Assembly (NCBI RefSeq): GCF_964355755.1
Contig: NC_092677.1
Coordinates: 3,787,001-3,851,000 of the forward strand
Direction of reading: 5' to 3'
From: Antedon mediterranea
Taxonomy: Eukaryota > Echinodermata > Crinoidea > Comatulida > Antedonidae
DNA length: 64,000 nucleotides
The number at the start of each line of letters is the position of its first letter. Positions within the stretch are counted from its first letter, which is position 1. Positions 40,001 to 49,074 of this stretch are shown here, in pieces. Under the pieces are notes generated by a model. It saw only the letters and a list, made by a program, of their open reading frames with translations, was not told where the DNA came from and did no database searches. Both the position numbers and the translations under genes were made by a program.

Positions 40001-43000
40001 TGCACCAAGTTGAACATGTTGTCAATGGCTCCTTGCCTCAAGATCTGTCTTCAACCCTTGTGTTCACTAACAACAGCATGGTGAGGTTGCAGCGGCGTAT
40101 CACAGAGCTTAAAGAAGAGAAGACAGCACAGAGACGGCTCTATAAGTAAGATTTGTGATAGGGATCATGTCGAAACATTTTCTACTGCAGTAACTACATT
40201 TTCTACTGCAGTAATTACATTTTCTACTGCACTAACTACATTTTCTACTGCACTAACTACATTTTCTACTGCACTAACTACATTTTCTACTGCACTAACT
40301 ACATTTTCTACTGCACTAACTACATTTTCTACTGCATTAACTACATTTTCTTCTGCAGTAACTGCATTTTCTACTGCAATACTACATTTTCTCCTGCATT
40401 AACTACATTTTTTCTACTGCAGTAACCATATTTTCTACTGCAGTAACTACATTTTCTACTGCAGTAACATTTCTTCTACTGCAGTAACTAACTTTCTACA
40501 TTAATGTTTTTTAGTTTGTTTAAAAATTCATTAGGCAGTCACTGCAATTTACCCAAAAAGATGACTAAATATTGACCTATAAAATAAATATATAGTTACT
40601 GTACTGCATTAGAATAATTGTGACATGATTCCTCCGACAGTACATTCAGAGTTTGTCATCTTTTCCTATATTGATAATTATTCCTCAAAACACGCTGAAT
40701 TTACTTACCACTTTTCAACGCAATAATTGTAAAAGAAAAGAAAAAAAATGATTTATTGATGACTACTTTAATTATACAGGGAACATCGGCAGCAACATGT
40801 GCGTTTAATCAAAGAACGCAAGTTGATGGAGACACGCATCGTCGAACTTGAGGAGCAGTGCAAGGAATCCATGATCCAGAAGTTTGGATGTGTGGTTGAT
40901 CTTGAGAAAATTGAAACACTGGGCGTCAACAGAAACATTGAAGAGTTGAAAGAGAGGATTCGACAGAATGAAGTGACAAATACCAACGATTTACAGAAAT
41001 GGCAGGTTAGTGAAGGAATCATATTACAATTATTCTACTGCAGTTACTGCAGCAACTACATAAATATTCAACTCCAATAACATGATTTTAGCTTGTTTGA
41101 AAGAAAAAGTTTATAACTACAATAAATAGTAAATTCGCAGCGTATGTGGCAATTGACGTTTGTCGCTGCATAGTCCCAGATTAATATTTAAAACAAATAG
41201 TTTGACATGTCCCTTCTAAACAACCAAAGTAAAATTTTAACCATCATTAGTACTACTACTTTATATAAAAATCTTAAAACATAATTTGACATTGTTTAGG
41301 AAAAGATAGAAAGCAAAAAGGATCGAATAACGGAACTTACTAGAGAGAATACAGAGGCAATCCGACACCTAACCATGCTTCTTGGGGAGAATAAGGGATT
41401 AGAGAAGGCTCTTGACTCCAGACAAAAGACACTGGTATGTTTATGTGTGTGAAACTCTTTAACACTGATTGCTGTGGAAGGAAATCACCATTTCTAATAA
41501 TCTTCACGTTTTGCTTGTGTGAATTAATATTCTTTACTCCATGTGTGAATAAAAAGAAAAAAATGATGTTGATTATTTTAGATTTTAACGACTCAAGTTC
41601 ATAAATTCGCCATGTCATATCAGCCGAGAGTAAGAGAGATATAATATAATAGGCCTGAAAAGATTTACGTTTTTGCTCCAAACAATCACATATATACAAA
41701 GTTAACAAATTTGTTGAAATGACATAAGTGCATGTATGTTGCATGGTAGGTTTTAAGCTCTGTCTATGCTATCATACTAGTTTGACAAAAGAAGTACCCA
41801 AATATGGTAGTAATATGCTTAAATATGGTAGTGATATGACATCATCATGTCCATAAAATGTGCACACCACATTTTTTTAGTTTGATAGTGTAGACAGAAC
41901 TTTATTAAAAAGTGTGTTTTGTATATGATTATGACAATGAGAACTTTGATGATGTTTTGTTTTGTTTTATCCTTTATTCATATTTTCTATATTACATATG
42001 TAGTACTATTTTCGTTTTCACAATATTCATTTTACTTTTATTTCACTCATTATACTGTATAGTGTGTATAACATTCATTTTTAACTTCACTTTATTCCAT
42101 TCTTGTTGTTTTCTGTGCATATATTTATATTATTACAGTATGTACATAATATATGTATTTGTATGTGAGGAATCTTTCCCTACAACATTGTACCTCTGTC
42201 CATATTCACAAATTGCACTTAAGTGTAAATATTTCCCAAAAGGATGTCTCCCTGAAAAAAATACTTTTTTTCTATTGAAGTCAAGTGTCAAATTGCAAAA
42301 TGGCCTATTCAAAGTCTTTTTTTGAATGATCTTTATTTTTGATGTTTTTGGGGGACAAATACATGTTTAAATATAAAGTATTTCACTTAAGTCAATTTAC
42401 AGATTACCTTTAAGATAGTAATAGTTATACAGCATGTATGTATTTCTATTTGTTCATTTATATATTTTTACTGATACAGTAGATCCCTATTAAAGCGTGG
42501 TTCCCACTAGCGACGCAACACAAGGACGTAACGCAACGCAAGTGAATTGACCAATCACAAGCGATGGCTTATTCGCTTGTGATTTCTAAAGCGTGGTTCC
42601 CACTAGCGACGCAACACAAGGACGTAACGCAACGCAAGTGAATTGACCAATCACAAGCGATGGCTTATTCGCTTGTGATTGCTAACTGTCTATAACTTCG
42701 CTTGTCATTGGTTAAAACGCTTGCGTTGCGCTTACGTCCTTGCGTTACGTGCTAGTGGGAACCGAGCTATTAAGGGGACATTTTGTGGATTTTTAAAAGG
42801 TGTCCCCTTAATAGGGGTTTATGTTCTAGTATAATCCCTCAAATTTTAAATGTATAGTGAATGTGGTGTTTTTCATCATAATATTTTGCACTCCTAATTG
42901 AATTACTGCACCAACTGTCTTACTTGGAGAATAGCCTCACCTGGGACTACTATCGACTATAGTGATCCCATACCTCACACTCTTAATTCATTGTGTGCCG

Positions 43001-43912
43001 TGTCATTAATATCATTCATTTTCTTCCTTCATCACTTCATTGTGTGCCTAACAGAGTCTTGGACCTGCAATGGTGGTAAATATTATCATAATCTTATTAT
43101 CATTAATAGTTTTCTTCACATTAATCTGTCTTGAAATTTATATTACATTATTTTATAGTATTTAAATACTTACATAAAGAATTATAACTTTGTGAAATAA
43201 ATATGTTTGTGAATTGTAAAAATTGAATGGAAACATTTTTAACAATTATTAATTTCGACCATTATTTCTAGTATGACATTTTTAATAATCATGTCATTGT
43301 GGACAGATGATTTTTTTTATTAGTCTTCTTTAGGAGGGAAGGAATCATGCAGTGATATCACTACTTTCCACTAAGGCCCTCACAACCCCGGTCATTTTTG
43401 CATCAAACATATATGAAAACATACTCCCATAGTCTAACGTCAAACACACTGCTCCACGCGCCCACTATTTGGGACGTTCATTAACAGACCCTGTAGTGAG
43501 ATAAAAGCTGTGTGTAATTCAGACTGCAATAGGTTCCGGGTCAAATCTCAGTATTTACAAATACTTTTTTGTTTAAAAATTAGGGTGGAGAATTTCAGGG
43601 AAGTCGCAAAGCAGATTTGGAAGAAAAGCAACGACTAATACAGTTAGTTCAGGTAAGTACAAGTTAAGACAAGTAACAAAAACAAAAAAACAGAACTTAT
43701 AGATAGGTCTTTTAATGACAGAAGCTGAACTTATCTTACACGCACTTTTGTTTTAATATTTCATTTAGCTTCAAGCCCAGGAGATTGAAGCCTTGAAAGA
43801 AGAGATAAGTTTGCTGTCCCGTAAAGGTGGTCATATATTACCTCCGACCCAACCACCTATGCCGCCAACTCCACACAACAGGCAGGTTATGTCAAGCAAT
43901 GGGCCCTCATAA
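19088..43912 (+). CDS. CFAP44: Cilia and flagella associated protein 44 (WDR52)
   Basis: Motile-cilium axonemal protein; CFAP44 works with CFAP43 in the tether linking inner-arm dynein f to the microtubule. Proposed exons, all phase-compatible: 19088-19118, 21356-21775, 23085-23426, 23511-24300, 24706-24868, 24951-25270, 25562-25841, 26144-26302, 26527-26674, 26949-27043, 27221-27436, 27576-27686, 27940-28092, 30058-30178, 30926-31032, 31216-31376, 31594-31900, 33864-34079, 34190-34320, 34766-35120, 35444-35632, 36000-36184, 36901-37051, 37482-37765, 38681-38985, 39143-39258, 39428-39604, 39949-40145, 40780-41005, 41300-41434, 43584-43652, 43769-43912. Total about 2,267 aa, longer than vertebrate CFAP44 (about 1,850). 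Residues 1-527 are a low-complexity E/D/N/Q/S region; about 528-1308 form WD repeats (from [12 protein letters not shown]), split by a charged KREEE linker; the rest is coiled coil with [17 protein letters not shown] and a Gly/Pro insert. Exon 20 uses a weak donor (GTTGGT). A small exon could be missing at 31.9-33.8 or 41.4-43.6 kb. CFAP43 was considered and fits less well. Confidence 0.85.
19225..19703. repeat. TAGGCCTA/CTAG low-complexity tract
   Basis: In CFAP44 intron 1 the sequence is dominated by overlapping TAGGCCTAG, GGCTAGG and CTAGCTAG words. The same composition resumes at about 20725-21300, beyond a foldback element. No coding or RNA structure recognised. Confidence 0.7.
19704..20720. 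mobile_element. Foldback transposon with long inverted repeats
   Basis: Left arm about 19704-19985 and right arm about 20462-20720 are inverted copies. Each end is GGTCAGTCTAATTACCG, then a tandem (AACCGAAAAC)n tract, then a shared block with CGCCCTCTATTGATGGGTG and GTGCACAAAATACAACT. The centre, about 450-480 bp, has no credible ORF. TTCTAGGC at 19696-19703 and 20721-20728 may be an 8 bp target duplication, as hAT elements make, but CTAGGC words are common nearby. Non-autonomous. Confidence 0.75.
22082..22340 (+). repeat. tRNA(Ser/Leu)-headed SINE
   Basis: A-box-like TGGCCAAGCAGTT at 22091 and B box GGTTCGAGTC at 22148. The wide A-B gap fits a class II (Ser/Leu) tRNA ancestor. The body contains GTGCACTTTAAAGAACCTAG and GGGGTTACCCCGGTGTACTAG. 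An inverted copy is at 36600-36895 and fragments at about 34440-34470 and 47590-47660. In intron 2 of CFAP44. Confidence 0.8.
22770..22881. mobile_element. MITE-A copy, TTA target duplication
   Basis: Inverted ends AGCTCTGTCTACAC.../...GTAGACCGAGCT flanked by TTA at 22767-22769 and 22882-22884. Carries an intact CCAAATATGG. In intron 2 of CFAP44. Confidence 0.8.
24343..24475. mobile_element. MITE-A copy
   Basis: Ends match the family, but the right terminus has lost GA, leaving AGACAGCT. The flanking triplets (TAA/TTA) are not identical. Both CArG motifs are mutated (CCAAATATGA, CCATATATCG). In the CFAP44 intron 4. Confidence 0.75.
25294..25483. mobile_element. MITE-A copy, TAA target duplication
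   Basis: Inverted ends AGCTCTG/CAGAGCT flanked by TAA on both sides (25291-25293, 25484-25486). Carries an extra AT-rich insert after the left arm. CFAP44 intron 6. Confidence 0.8.
25895..26042. mobile_element. MITE-A copy, right end truncated
   Basis: Left flank TTA and AGCTCTGTCTAC end intact. The right end stops at TTTGATAGTGTACGG. Contains two CCATATTTGG motifs in tandem modules. A 30 bp right-end remnant of another copy lies at about 26430-26460. Confidence 0.7.
28286..28615. repeat. 35-bp minisatellite, about 9 units
   Basis: Units start about every 35 bp (28295, 28330, 28365 and so on) and contain TATCACATGTGTCACC and TGATTAACCCATGC. Each carries the palindrome CACATGTG. In the 2 kb intron 13 of CFAP44. 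Confidence 0.9.
28858..28990 (-). repeat. tRNA-derived SINE, CAACTCCACTCCC family
   Basis: On the minus strand: tRNA-like head with AGCTTAGTGGTTGATGTG and B box GGGTTCAATCC, then TTTTTTTAACTCCACTCCC. A plus-strand relative is at 46826-46935. CFAP44 intron 13. Confidence 0.65.
29226..29600. repeat. 68-bp minisatellite, about 6 units
   Basis: TGACAATGCTG recurs at 29235, 29303, 29351, 29419, 29487 and 29555, a 68 bp period with one shortened unit. The last unit continues into single-copy sequence found inverted at about 50960-51090, so the array grew from one end of a dispersed repeat. Confidence 0.85.
29670..29774. repeat. Hairpin-forming inverted repeat
   Basis: Arms 29670-29709 and about 29734-29774 are near-perfect inverted copies (TGGCAATTAACATCTGT and AAATATTAATATTTGGGA blocks) around a loop of about 24 bp. 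Probably a small MITE-like element. Confidence 0.75.
30285..30575 (+). mobile_element. MITE-B copy with intact NFI palindrome
   Basis: Shares all blocks of the family, including CCTGAAAAAACTGTAATTT, TTGGC-TGCCA-GCCAA (30400-30414), TTAAAACTACAAAATAAC and GGGGGACAAATACATCTTT. In CFAP44 intron 14. No ORF. Confidence 0.7.
31390..31525. mobile_element. MITE-A copy, left end truncated
   Basis: Begins in the interior of the family and ends in CATAAAGTTTAATAGTGTA. Two tandem CCAAATATGG modules are intact. It starts about 15 bp after the donor of CFAP44 exon 16. Confidence 0.7.
31921..32035. mobile_element. MITE-A copy, TTA target duplication
   Basis: Flanked by TTA at 31918-31920 and 32036-32038. 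Ends AGCTCTGTCTAAAC and GTAGACAAGGCT. It begins 20 bp after the CFAP44 exon 17 boundary. Confidence 0.8.
32910..33048. mobile_element. MITE-A copy, TTA target duplication
   Basis: Flanked by TTA at 32907-32909 and 33049-33051. Contains an intact CCATATTTGG. Right terminus decayed to GAGTG. CFAP44 intron 17. Confidence 0.75.
33094..33756. mobile_element. MITE-A copy split by a LINE fragment
   Basis: MITE-A left part 33094-33193 (with CCAAATATGG) and right end 33733-33756 (ATAAAGTTTGATAGTGTG) are separated by a 5'-truncated non-LTR retrotransposon. The breakpoint falls at the TTTGTCA|CATAAAG position of the family consensus. Confidence 0.75.
33194..33732 (+). mobile_element. 5'-truncated non-LTR retrotransposon (CR1/L2-type)
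   Basis: Two overlapping open stretches, broken by a stop near 33360, encode the C-terminal tail typical of these reverse-transcriptase ORFs: [20 protein letters not shown] and later [16 protein letters not shown] with [12 protein letters not shown] 3' UTR and a (CTAT)n microsatellite tail (about 33714-33731) follow. No reverse-transcriptase catalytic core remains. The CR1/L2 assignment rests on tail style only. Confidence 0.75.
34478..34662 (+). mobile_element. Retrotransposon 3' UTR remnant with AAAC tail
   Basis: Non-coding sequence with CTCCGGGTTTAGAGGGTTAT and a GTTTTTGTT-rich stretch, ending in AATAAAAACAAACAAACAAA. This looks like the 3' end of a non-LTR element. CFAP44 intron 19. Confidence 0.45.
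35290..35402. mobile_element. MITE-A copy with two intact CArG boxes
   Basis: Left end decayed; right end GTTTGATAGTGTAGAAAGAGCT followed by TAA. CCAAATATGG (near 35312) and CCATATATGG (near 35342) are both perfect. Just upstream of CFAP44 exon 21. Confidence 0.75.
35844..35974. mobile_element. MITE-A copy, TAA target duplication
   Basis: Flanked by TAA at 35841-35843 and 35975-35977. CCATATATGG and CCATATTTGG both intact. It ends about 25 bp before CFAP44 exon 22. Confidence 0.8.
36600..36895 (-). repeat. tRNA(Ser/Leu)-headed SINE abutting a splice acceptor
   Basis: Inverted copy of the SINE at 22.1 kb. On the minus strand the head reads GTGGCCGAGCGGTTAAGACA with B box GGGGTTCGAGGC, and the body is shared. 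It stops within about 10 bp of the acceptor TTAATTTTAG of CFAP44 exon 23, so the antisense head supplies part of the pyrimidine tract (CACTCACTCTCTTTAATTTT). Confidence 0.8.
37050..37405. repeat. Tandem duplication of about 185 bp in an intron
   Basis: Two diverged direct copies share GTTTTCAYCC, ATTGTGAGGATAT, TTTTTCACTTAAGCA and TACTTAWCTATCTTAAG, in order. CFAP44 intron 23. Confidence 0.75.
38068..38628. repeat. 48-bp minisatellite, 12 units
   Basis: Units begin every 48 bp from 38071 and contain CAGCTCTTGTCTGTCCTCAG and CCTTTGGCGATAGTTGTCA with few changes. As 48 is a multiple of 3, long repeat-coded frames stay open, but I read these as chance: the array sits in CFAP44 intron 24 between well-supported exons. 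Each unit has an acceptor-like pyrimidine-CAG. Confidence 0.95.
39648..39788. mobile_element. MITE-A copy, TTA target duplication
   Basis: Flanked by TTA at 39645-39647 and 39789-39791. CCATATATGG and CCATATTTGG intact, the latter in two modules. CFAP44 intron 27. Confidence 0.8.
40170..40500. repeat. 21-bp minisatellite from an ACTGCAGT repeat
   Basis: About 15 units of ACATTTTCTACTGCASTAACT. The same motif occurs singly near 1009, 17880, 24630, 41035 and 51340, with a shared AGTTTGTTT downstream block (also right after this array), so the array is an expansion of one end of a dispersed repeat. CFAP44 intron 28. Confidence 0.85.
41756..41901. mobile_element. MITE-A copy, TTA target duplication
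   Basis: Flanked by TTA at 41753-41755 and 41902-41904. One intact CCAAATATGG. CFAP44 intron 30. Confidence 0.8.
42285..42370 (+). mobile_element. MITE-B 3' fragment
   Basis: Only the right part of the family is present (TATTCAAAGTCT, ATCTTTATTTTTGATG, GGGGGACAAATACATGTTT). CFAP44 intron 30. Confidence 0.55.
42491..42775. mobile_element. Palindromic MITE-C with duplicated left half
   Basis: Ends AGCGTGGTTCCCACTAG and CTAGTGGGAACCGAGCT are inverted copies. The left arm (about 95 bp) occurs twice in tandem from 42492 and 42588. Interior CAATCACAAGCG/CGCTTGTGATTG also pairs. Other copies at 53185 and 58159. Confidence 0.8.
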
Positions 43913-44700
43913 AACACAACAAAATTATTAAATTTCACTAATTGTATCATATTGATTTTATTAAAATTATTTCTGTTGTCTCATTTTATTTTTAAAATGA
44001 ATTAGTTATTATTATTAGTTATAGATATAAAGTTATTATATATGATATTCTTGTTGTGTGGTACAAAATTGATATATGTTGTTTACCTGCACAAGTTGTA
44101 TTTTGATTCCGTCCACATTTGATGTACACTGTACTATGCTGTTAATATTACAAGTGTTTTATACCTTGGTGAGTAACTCTCCTTCATGATTTTGTTCAAA
44201 TTTGAATTACAAATTTTTTCTATACCGTGAAATTCATGCACATTATTTCCACCTTATTCATTCGTGTGAATGATTCCGTCCAATATAATAATATTTTAAC
44301 TTTGTGTTAAAAATTGTATATATATATACGAAATAGAAATCCATGCAAATATTTACTATAATATGCTTAGTTCACTCCGTCCATAGTTCAAAACATTAGA
44401 TGTATTTGATGTCATTATATTTTAAAGATAGAATTTTACATAAACACACATTCAAAGAAAGTGTTGCATTAACAAAATATTTTGAATATATTGTGATGAA
44501 AAAGTTGTACTGTACCAACATGGAAAATTACATCAATATTTGTAAAAATCTATTTGAAAGCGCCATTCCATAATATCAATCCGTCCAAGGTAACATAGCA
44601 TTCTTCCAGTTTACTGATATAACACTATTCCAATATTCTGTGATGAGTGTAATGTAAATAATATAATAAATCAAGATACTACTGTATATTATAACCTAGT
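43913..44700 (+). promoter_or_regulatory. CFAP44 3' UTR and candidate poly(A) site
   Basis: AT-rich, non-coding. AATAAA occurs at 44665-44670. TCCGTCCA/TCCGTCCAC recurs near 44108, 44274, 44389 and 44580. Exact transcript end unknown. Confidence 0.45.
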
Positions 44701-45824
44701 CATGTTCATTTGTTAAAAATTACTTTACTTAGTACAGCACTCCAAATTTTTGGTTTTTTAAATTGCTTTATAAGGCAATTATAATCTTTTTAAATACTTG
44801 GCAACACTTTTATCTTGCTTAGTATAGTACTTGCTTTGTTTGTTAGCACGATAGCATTCACAATTTTTAAGTTATCATTCTGAATTTTCGGTGTAATTAG
44901 GTAGATACTTGCAGAATATGCCTTTTGAAATTCAAGAAAATTGGTTCGCAAATAAAAAAAAATAAATATTTGTATTCTTTCATCATGGGCCGAAATATTC
45001 ACATGCGCCATCTGGCAATATTTTGCAAAGTACTTCACTCAGTTTTTGAGTTCTTTAATTTTGTTTGTTTTTGGTTATTTTTCAATCGTTAATTAAATCT
45101 GAATTGTTGGCTATAAACCTCATGGAGTCGCACAATCGACGCGACATTCATAATCGTACTTTCACTGTTGATAGATTTTTTAGAACTAATAACAACATTT
45201 CTTCAACATTTAACAGTTTTATGGGTTAGATACACAGAAGCCAAAGTGGCTTGTCTTTGTAGTCTAAACATAAAACAAAGACGGATGCAGTACATTTTGA
45301 GACAGAAAAATAAAAAAACAAATTGAGATTAAGCAAAATATTTACAACTCCATTGTGCAGTAGCACTGAAAAAAACACTAAACAGCAATTTAAATACCTG
45401 TTTCCAAATAAGTTTATTGAATATATACACAGAAACAATACTACTGTACAGTAAATTCTAATTGATGTTGTGATATTTTTTTTCATCTTTAATATCAGTG
45501 AGAAGTTAAATATGTGGACCAGTTTGCACTATATGTATACAAGCGAAATGTTATGTCAAACCTTTGTACACAATACTTAGAAAGAAGAAGAAATAGAAAG
45601 AGGCTGGATTTGAAGTCACTGTTAAGTGACATCTTCTAGTGCACGATCATGCCAGAATACTTAGTACTTGTTTACTTCAGTTACGATAAGAAGTCTTAAT
45701 GGTCAACAACTAGTCATATTTTTATGTGCAAATCAACAATTATTAGTGTGAACAAGACTCAACAGTCAAGTGAAATGTAAATCTAGAGTATGTTCAGACA
45801 GCATTTAGAAAGTTCTAAGAAGAA
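44701..45824. other. Convergent spacer between CFAP44 and IFT46
   Basis: Holds the IFT46 3' UTR (minus strand) and an inverted copy (about 45010-45050) of the CTGAGTGAAGTACTT repeat seen at 15.4 kb. No gene seen. Confidence 0.4.
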
Positions 45825-48800
45825 TCAGAGCACCAGCCTATCTGGATCAACCTCCTCTTGGCTGTAGTCGTGTTCATCTGGTTTTTCCTTGAGAGCATTG
45901 TCCAATTTATTCTCCTCTGCTAATGTACGGAAATGCTGAAATAAAGAAGAAAAAGATTGTGTCGTATTTTTGGAATAATACTGAACATTCAAGTAGGGTG
46001 GACTTGAGGTACGAGTGCCAGGCTAGTGATCTGAAGGTTGTGGGTTCGAGTCCTGACAAAGGTTCATAAATTCATTCATTCAGGCTTATCGCCTGACTTT
46101 ATTTACTTTAGGCCTCTGGCCCCTATTTATTAACAAAAATAAGTACAATTTACATCAGTTTTGGCAGAATTTTACAGCTTATTCAAACTAACCTGAGAGT
46201 TTTTAAACTCCGAGTAAAGTGTGAAGAGAACATGCAAAGCTTGAGTTTTACTCTGGTAGATTGGGATATCAAGAATGGCACAGATCATCTCCACATACTG
46301 GTCTAGGGTGCAGTCAAGTTCAGCTGTTGGTAGTCCAACCTTATTCAGAAGCTCCTCAAATTCTTCTGGCCATTCCTGCATCAAGGCTTCAATTTCTGGC
46401 ATTGTTCTATAGAGAGAAAAACATGGTGTATTGAGAAAACAGTTTGTTTAAGGTATAGCCCTCAGTCAGAAAATTTATACTTTTCGAGTCTTTGTTCTTC
46501 GAGGAGAAAGAGCTAGATTGTCAGTTTATCCATGTAAGCTTGGCACGAATTAGACACTTACTTATTGTAATGTACAGTAGGTGGTGGCTTAGACCTATGC
46601 AAGTCACTAATACTTTCTATCCAGTTTTTTATTTGTTTAGGATTCTTGTCCGCGTTCTCTATACTCCTGACTTGCATCGTCTTGGATGTAGTCTGCTTGG
46701 AGATTGCACGTAGCTGCAGGTCAAGGACCGTGGGGTCAGACTGCTTGGCGCATGGTTCATCGAGCACTGATAGACCTAATGTGTCTGGCTTGTTGTCTGG
46801 CCTTGGGATCTGTAAGGACAGAGAGAAAAAGAATTGTGGAGTTGTGGCTATGATGCTTGGCTATCAATGCAAGGGTCCTGGGTTCAAGTCCTGTCATATG
46901 TCAGATTTTTTGCAACTCCACTCCCAAAGACTTATAATAAGACTTTGTTTAAGTAGTTGTGTTTATGTTTTTCTTGTGAACGTGATTGCAACCTTTACAG
47001 AGGATAGTGAATGAATTCGGATCGAAAGTTTTGTCTATTTGGTGCTATTATCGAGTTGGTTGGTGACGTGCGTTGGAATGTAAATTAGTTAAGCTAACCC
47101 AATCAATAACCGATTGTCAAACAGGACATTAAAAATAAATGAAAAAACTTGCCTTAATAAAAGCATCTATGTCTCCAACTGCTGGTATGTAGTCTGGGAT
47201 AAATGGCCTCAACTTGTGATCTAACTCAATAGTCTGAGGGGTGTATCGTGTAATGTATTGGAATAGATCTTTAATCTCTTCACTCACAGGCAGAGTGTCA
47301 TACTCGGCTGGGTCGTAAGCGCTATAAAACAATTTTAGGAGACCAAATAAAGCATGGTACAAATTCAAAATATACAGGCTTTTAAAAGATAAAAATATTG
47401 TTAATTTGTACATTTTAGATAAAGAAAATACTACTGATAAAAATCAAAAGTAATTTTAAACCCTTTAAGATGTAATTCATCTGTGTGTAATGAAAGCTAT
47501 AGAACGAAACACAAACCAGTTGATCTGTGGCCATTTCTCTAATGTAATTTATAGATTTGTTTTGTTTTGTTGTTGTTTTTATAGTTATGATCAGTGGCTG
47601 TGAGTGACAGTGGCTGTGTGATGTACTAGTACACAGGGGTAACCCCGCTTTGTAAGCTTAATTTAAACAAATGATCACCCTTCTAATGCCACATGGGGGT
47701 CATCGCCATCTCCATCAGAAGAATCTGATCCAGATTCATCATCATCATCATCATCTTCTTCTTCTTCTTCATCGTCATCATCATCATCGTCTTCCGAAAC
47801 TTGCCGTTGCTTTGGTGGTACCGTCTGCCTTGGCGGGTTTAAAGCCTGCAAACAAAACATGAAATACAAATAAATTAATATCATTTTTGCGATGTTATAC
47901 TTTTTAAATGATTGACCACACAAGAGGTTTTAGTTCGTCTACTCTACCTTCTTTGTCATAACCTCGTCCTCAAAGTCATCATCGCTGTTGTCCGTCATGC
48001 TCGTGCTATTTCCTCGCAAACCAATCCCAGCTTTATTCAGAAAGAGAAGAATAATTAATCAATTAAAAAGAATTTTAAATATATTTGTATTAACTATTAT
48101 AATAAATTTCTGTTTATCTACAAAAGAAGGGTTGATAATAAATAAAAGGTGTAAAGATATGATTAATTTTATCTAGGTTTAGCCTAGGCCTATTATACCT
48201 GTACCTGGGAAGCCTGCAGGAACTCGTGGGCTAGGAGTGTAATTTGAAGCAACCTCTTCTGCGTCCGGCACTTCTAGAGACTCGTCGTATGGTTGGTTAG
48301 TTACGATCTTTGCCTGTAAAAATAACAAAAGCAAATAATTATCAGATACTGTATATCATAACATAGGCTATAATAATAGAATACAGTAGCATTAGTTTTA
48401 GTATTATTATTATTATTGATAATGCCGGTACATACTGAAATAATATATATAATAATAAAAATCCAATCAATATTAATTATTATGTTTGCACATTTACAAT
48501 GCGTCCAAAGTGTGTGGGCAGACGTAGGCCTTTTTAAAAATTACCATCATCTTTAGAGGCTGGTAATAGCATAATAGAGGCATCATCATATCACACTTAG
48601 GCCTATTCCCCGGGGTGCCTTCCCCGGCAGTGTCTTTTTAAATCAAAAGTCAATCAATGATTATGACAATGAGGTGAGAGCGTCCCACACACTCTTCCTA
48701 GCAACCGCGAATCTTACTTGTTTTTTCAACAACTAAAGCCATTTCTTATCATTTTTTGCAGCCCCAAATCCACTTTAAATACTACTCTAATAGCTACATG

Positions 48801-48885
48801 TACTTTTGTTTAGTTATAATACTTATAAATGATTTAAAAACTAGAAATTTACTCCTCCGTTTTCGTCTTCAGAATCATCCGCCAT
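45825..48885 (-). CDS. IFT46: Intraflagellar transport protein 46
   Basis: IFT-B complex subunit required to build cilia; in other organisms it is linked to axonemal cargo such as outer-arm dynein. Minus-strand exons: 48885-48853, 48313-48205, 48030-47948, 47845-47679, 47321-47153, 46809-46562, 46406-46193, 45935-45825. Phases agree throughout, giving 377 aa. Residues 1-130 are variable and include a D/E run in exon 4. The conserved core from about 131 has AYDPAEYDTLPVSEEIKDLF, FIPDYIPAVGDIDAF, VLDEPCAKQSDPTVLDL, WIESISDLHRSKPP and MPEIEALMQEWPEEFEELL, which I recognise from IFT46. The protein is longer than human IFT46 (about 304 aa), through its N-terminus and C-terminal exon. Intron 5 has a GC donor (AAG|GCAAGT). 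Convergent with CFAP44, divergent from GRAMD1. Confidence 0.95.
45985..46065 (+). repeat. tRNA-like SINE fragment
   Basis: B box GGGTTCGAGTCC with an upstream tRNA-like half (GAGTGCCAGGCTAGTG). Too degenerate to be a gene. In the last intron of IFT46. Confidence 0.45.
46826..46935 (+). repeat. tRNA-derived SINE, CAACTCCACTCCC family
   Basis: tRNA-like head GTGGCTATGATGCTTGG with B box GGGTTCAAGTCC, then TTTTTTGCAACTCCACTCCC. Relative of the minus-strand copy at 28.9 kb. In IFT46 intron 5. Confidence 0.6.
48697..48705 (+). promoter_or_regulatory. X-box half-site in IFT46 intron 1
   Basis: CCTAGCAAC matches the RFX X-box core. The partner half-site is poor. It lies about 180 bp inside the gene from the IFT46 ATG. 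Weak evidence, noted because IFT genes are usual RFX targets. Confidence 0.35.
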
Positions 48886-49074
48886 TTGGCCATCGCAGGT
48901 ATGTTGATTATTAATAGAGGGCTCACTTCATTCAAATATAATGAGGGCAGTATTGATAAATAATGAGGTGATTTTTTCCCATCAGCAAATCAACATCATT
49001 ATTACAATCTTGAGTTCTCAAAAATGTAAATAAAGGTCATTTTTAGTTTTCATTTGTTGCATATTAATTCTGGA
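48886..49074. promoter_or_regulatory. Shared IFT46/GRAMD1 promoter region
   Basis: Only 189 bp separate the divergent start codons of IFT46 (48885, minus) and GRAMD1 exon 1a (49075, plus), so their promoters must overlap or lie within first exons. No clear TATA box or X-box seen. Confidence 0.55.

Noticed and set aside
41912-42325. 137-codon F/Y/I/C-rich open frame
   Set aside because: AT-rich intron sequence of CFAP44 following a MITE; hydrophobic composition is a by-product of T-richness.
43052-43069. 18-nt micro-exon of CFAP44 between AACAG and GTGGTA
   Set aside because: It would keep the frame (SLGPAM), but such short signals arise by chance and no conserved residues support it. Left out of the model.
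46492-47014. Plus-strand open frames opposite IFT46
   Set aside because: They are antisense to IFT46 exon 6 and the nearby SINE, with no independent evidence.
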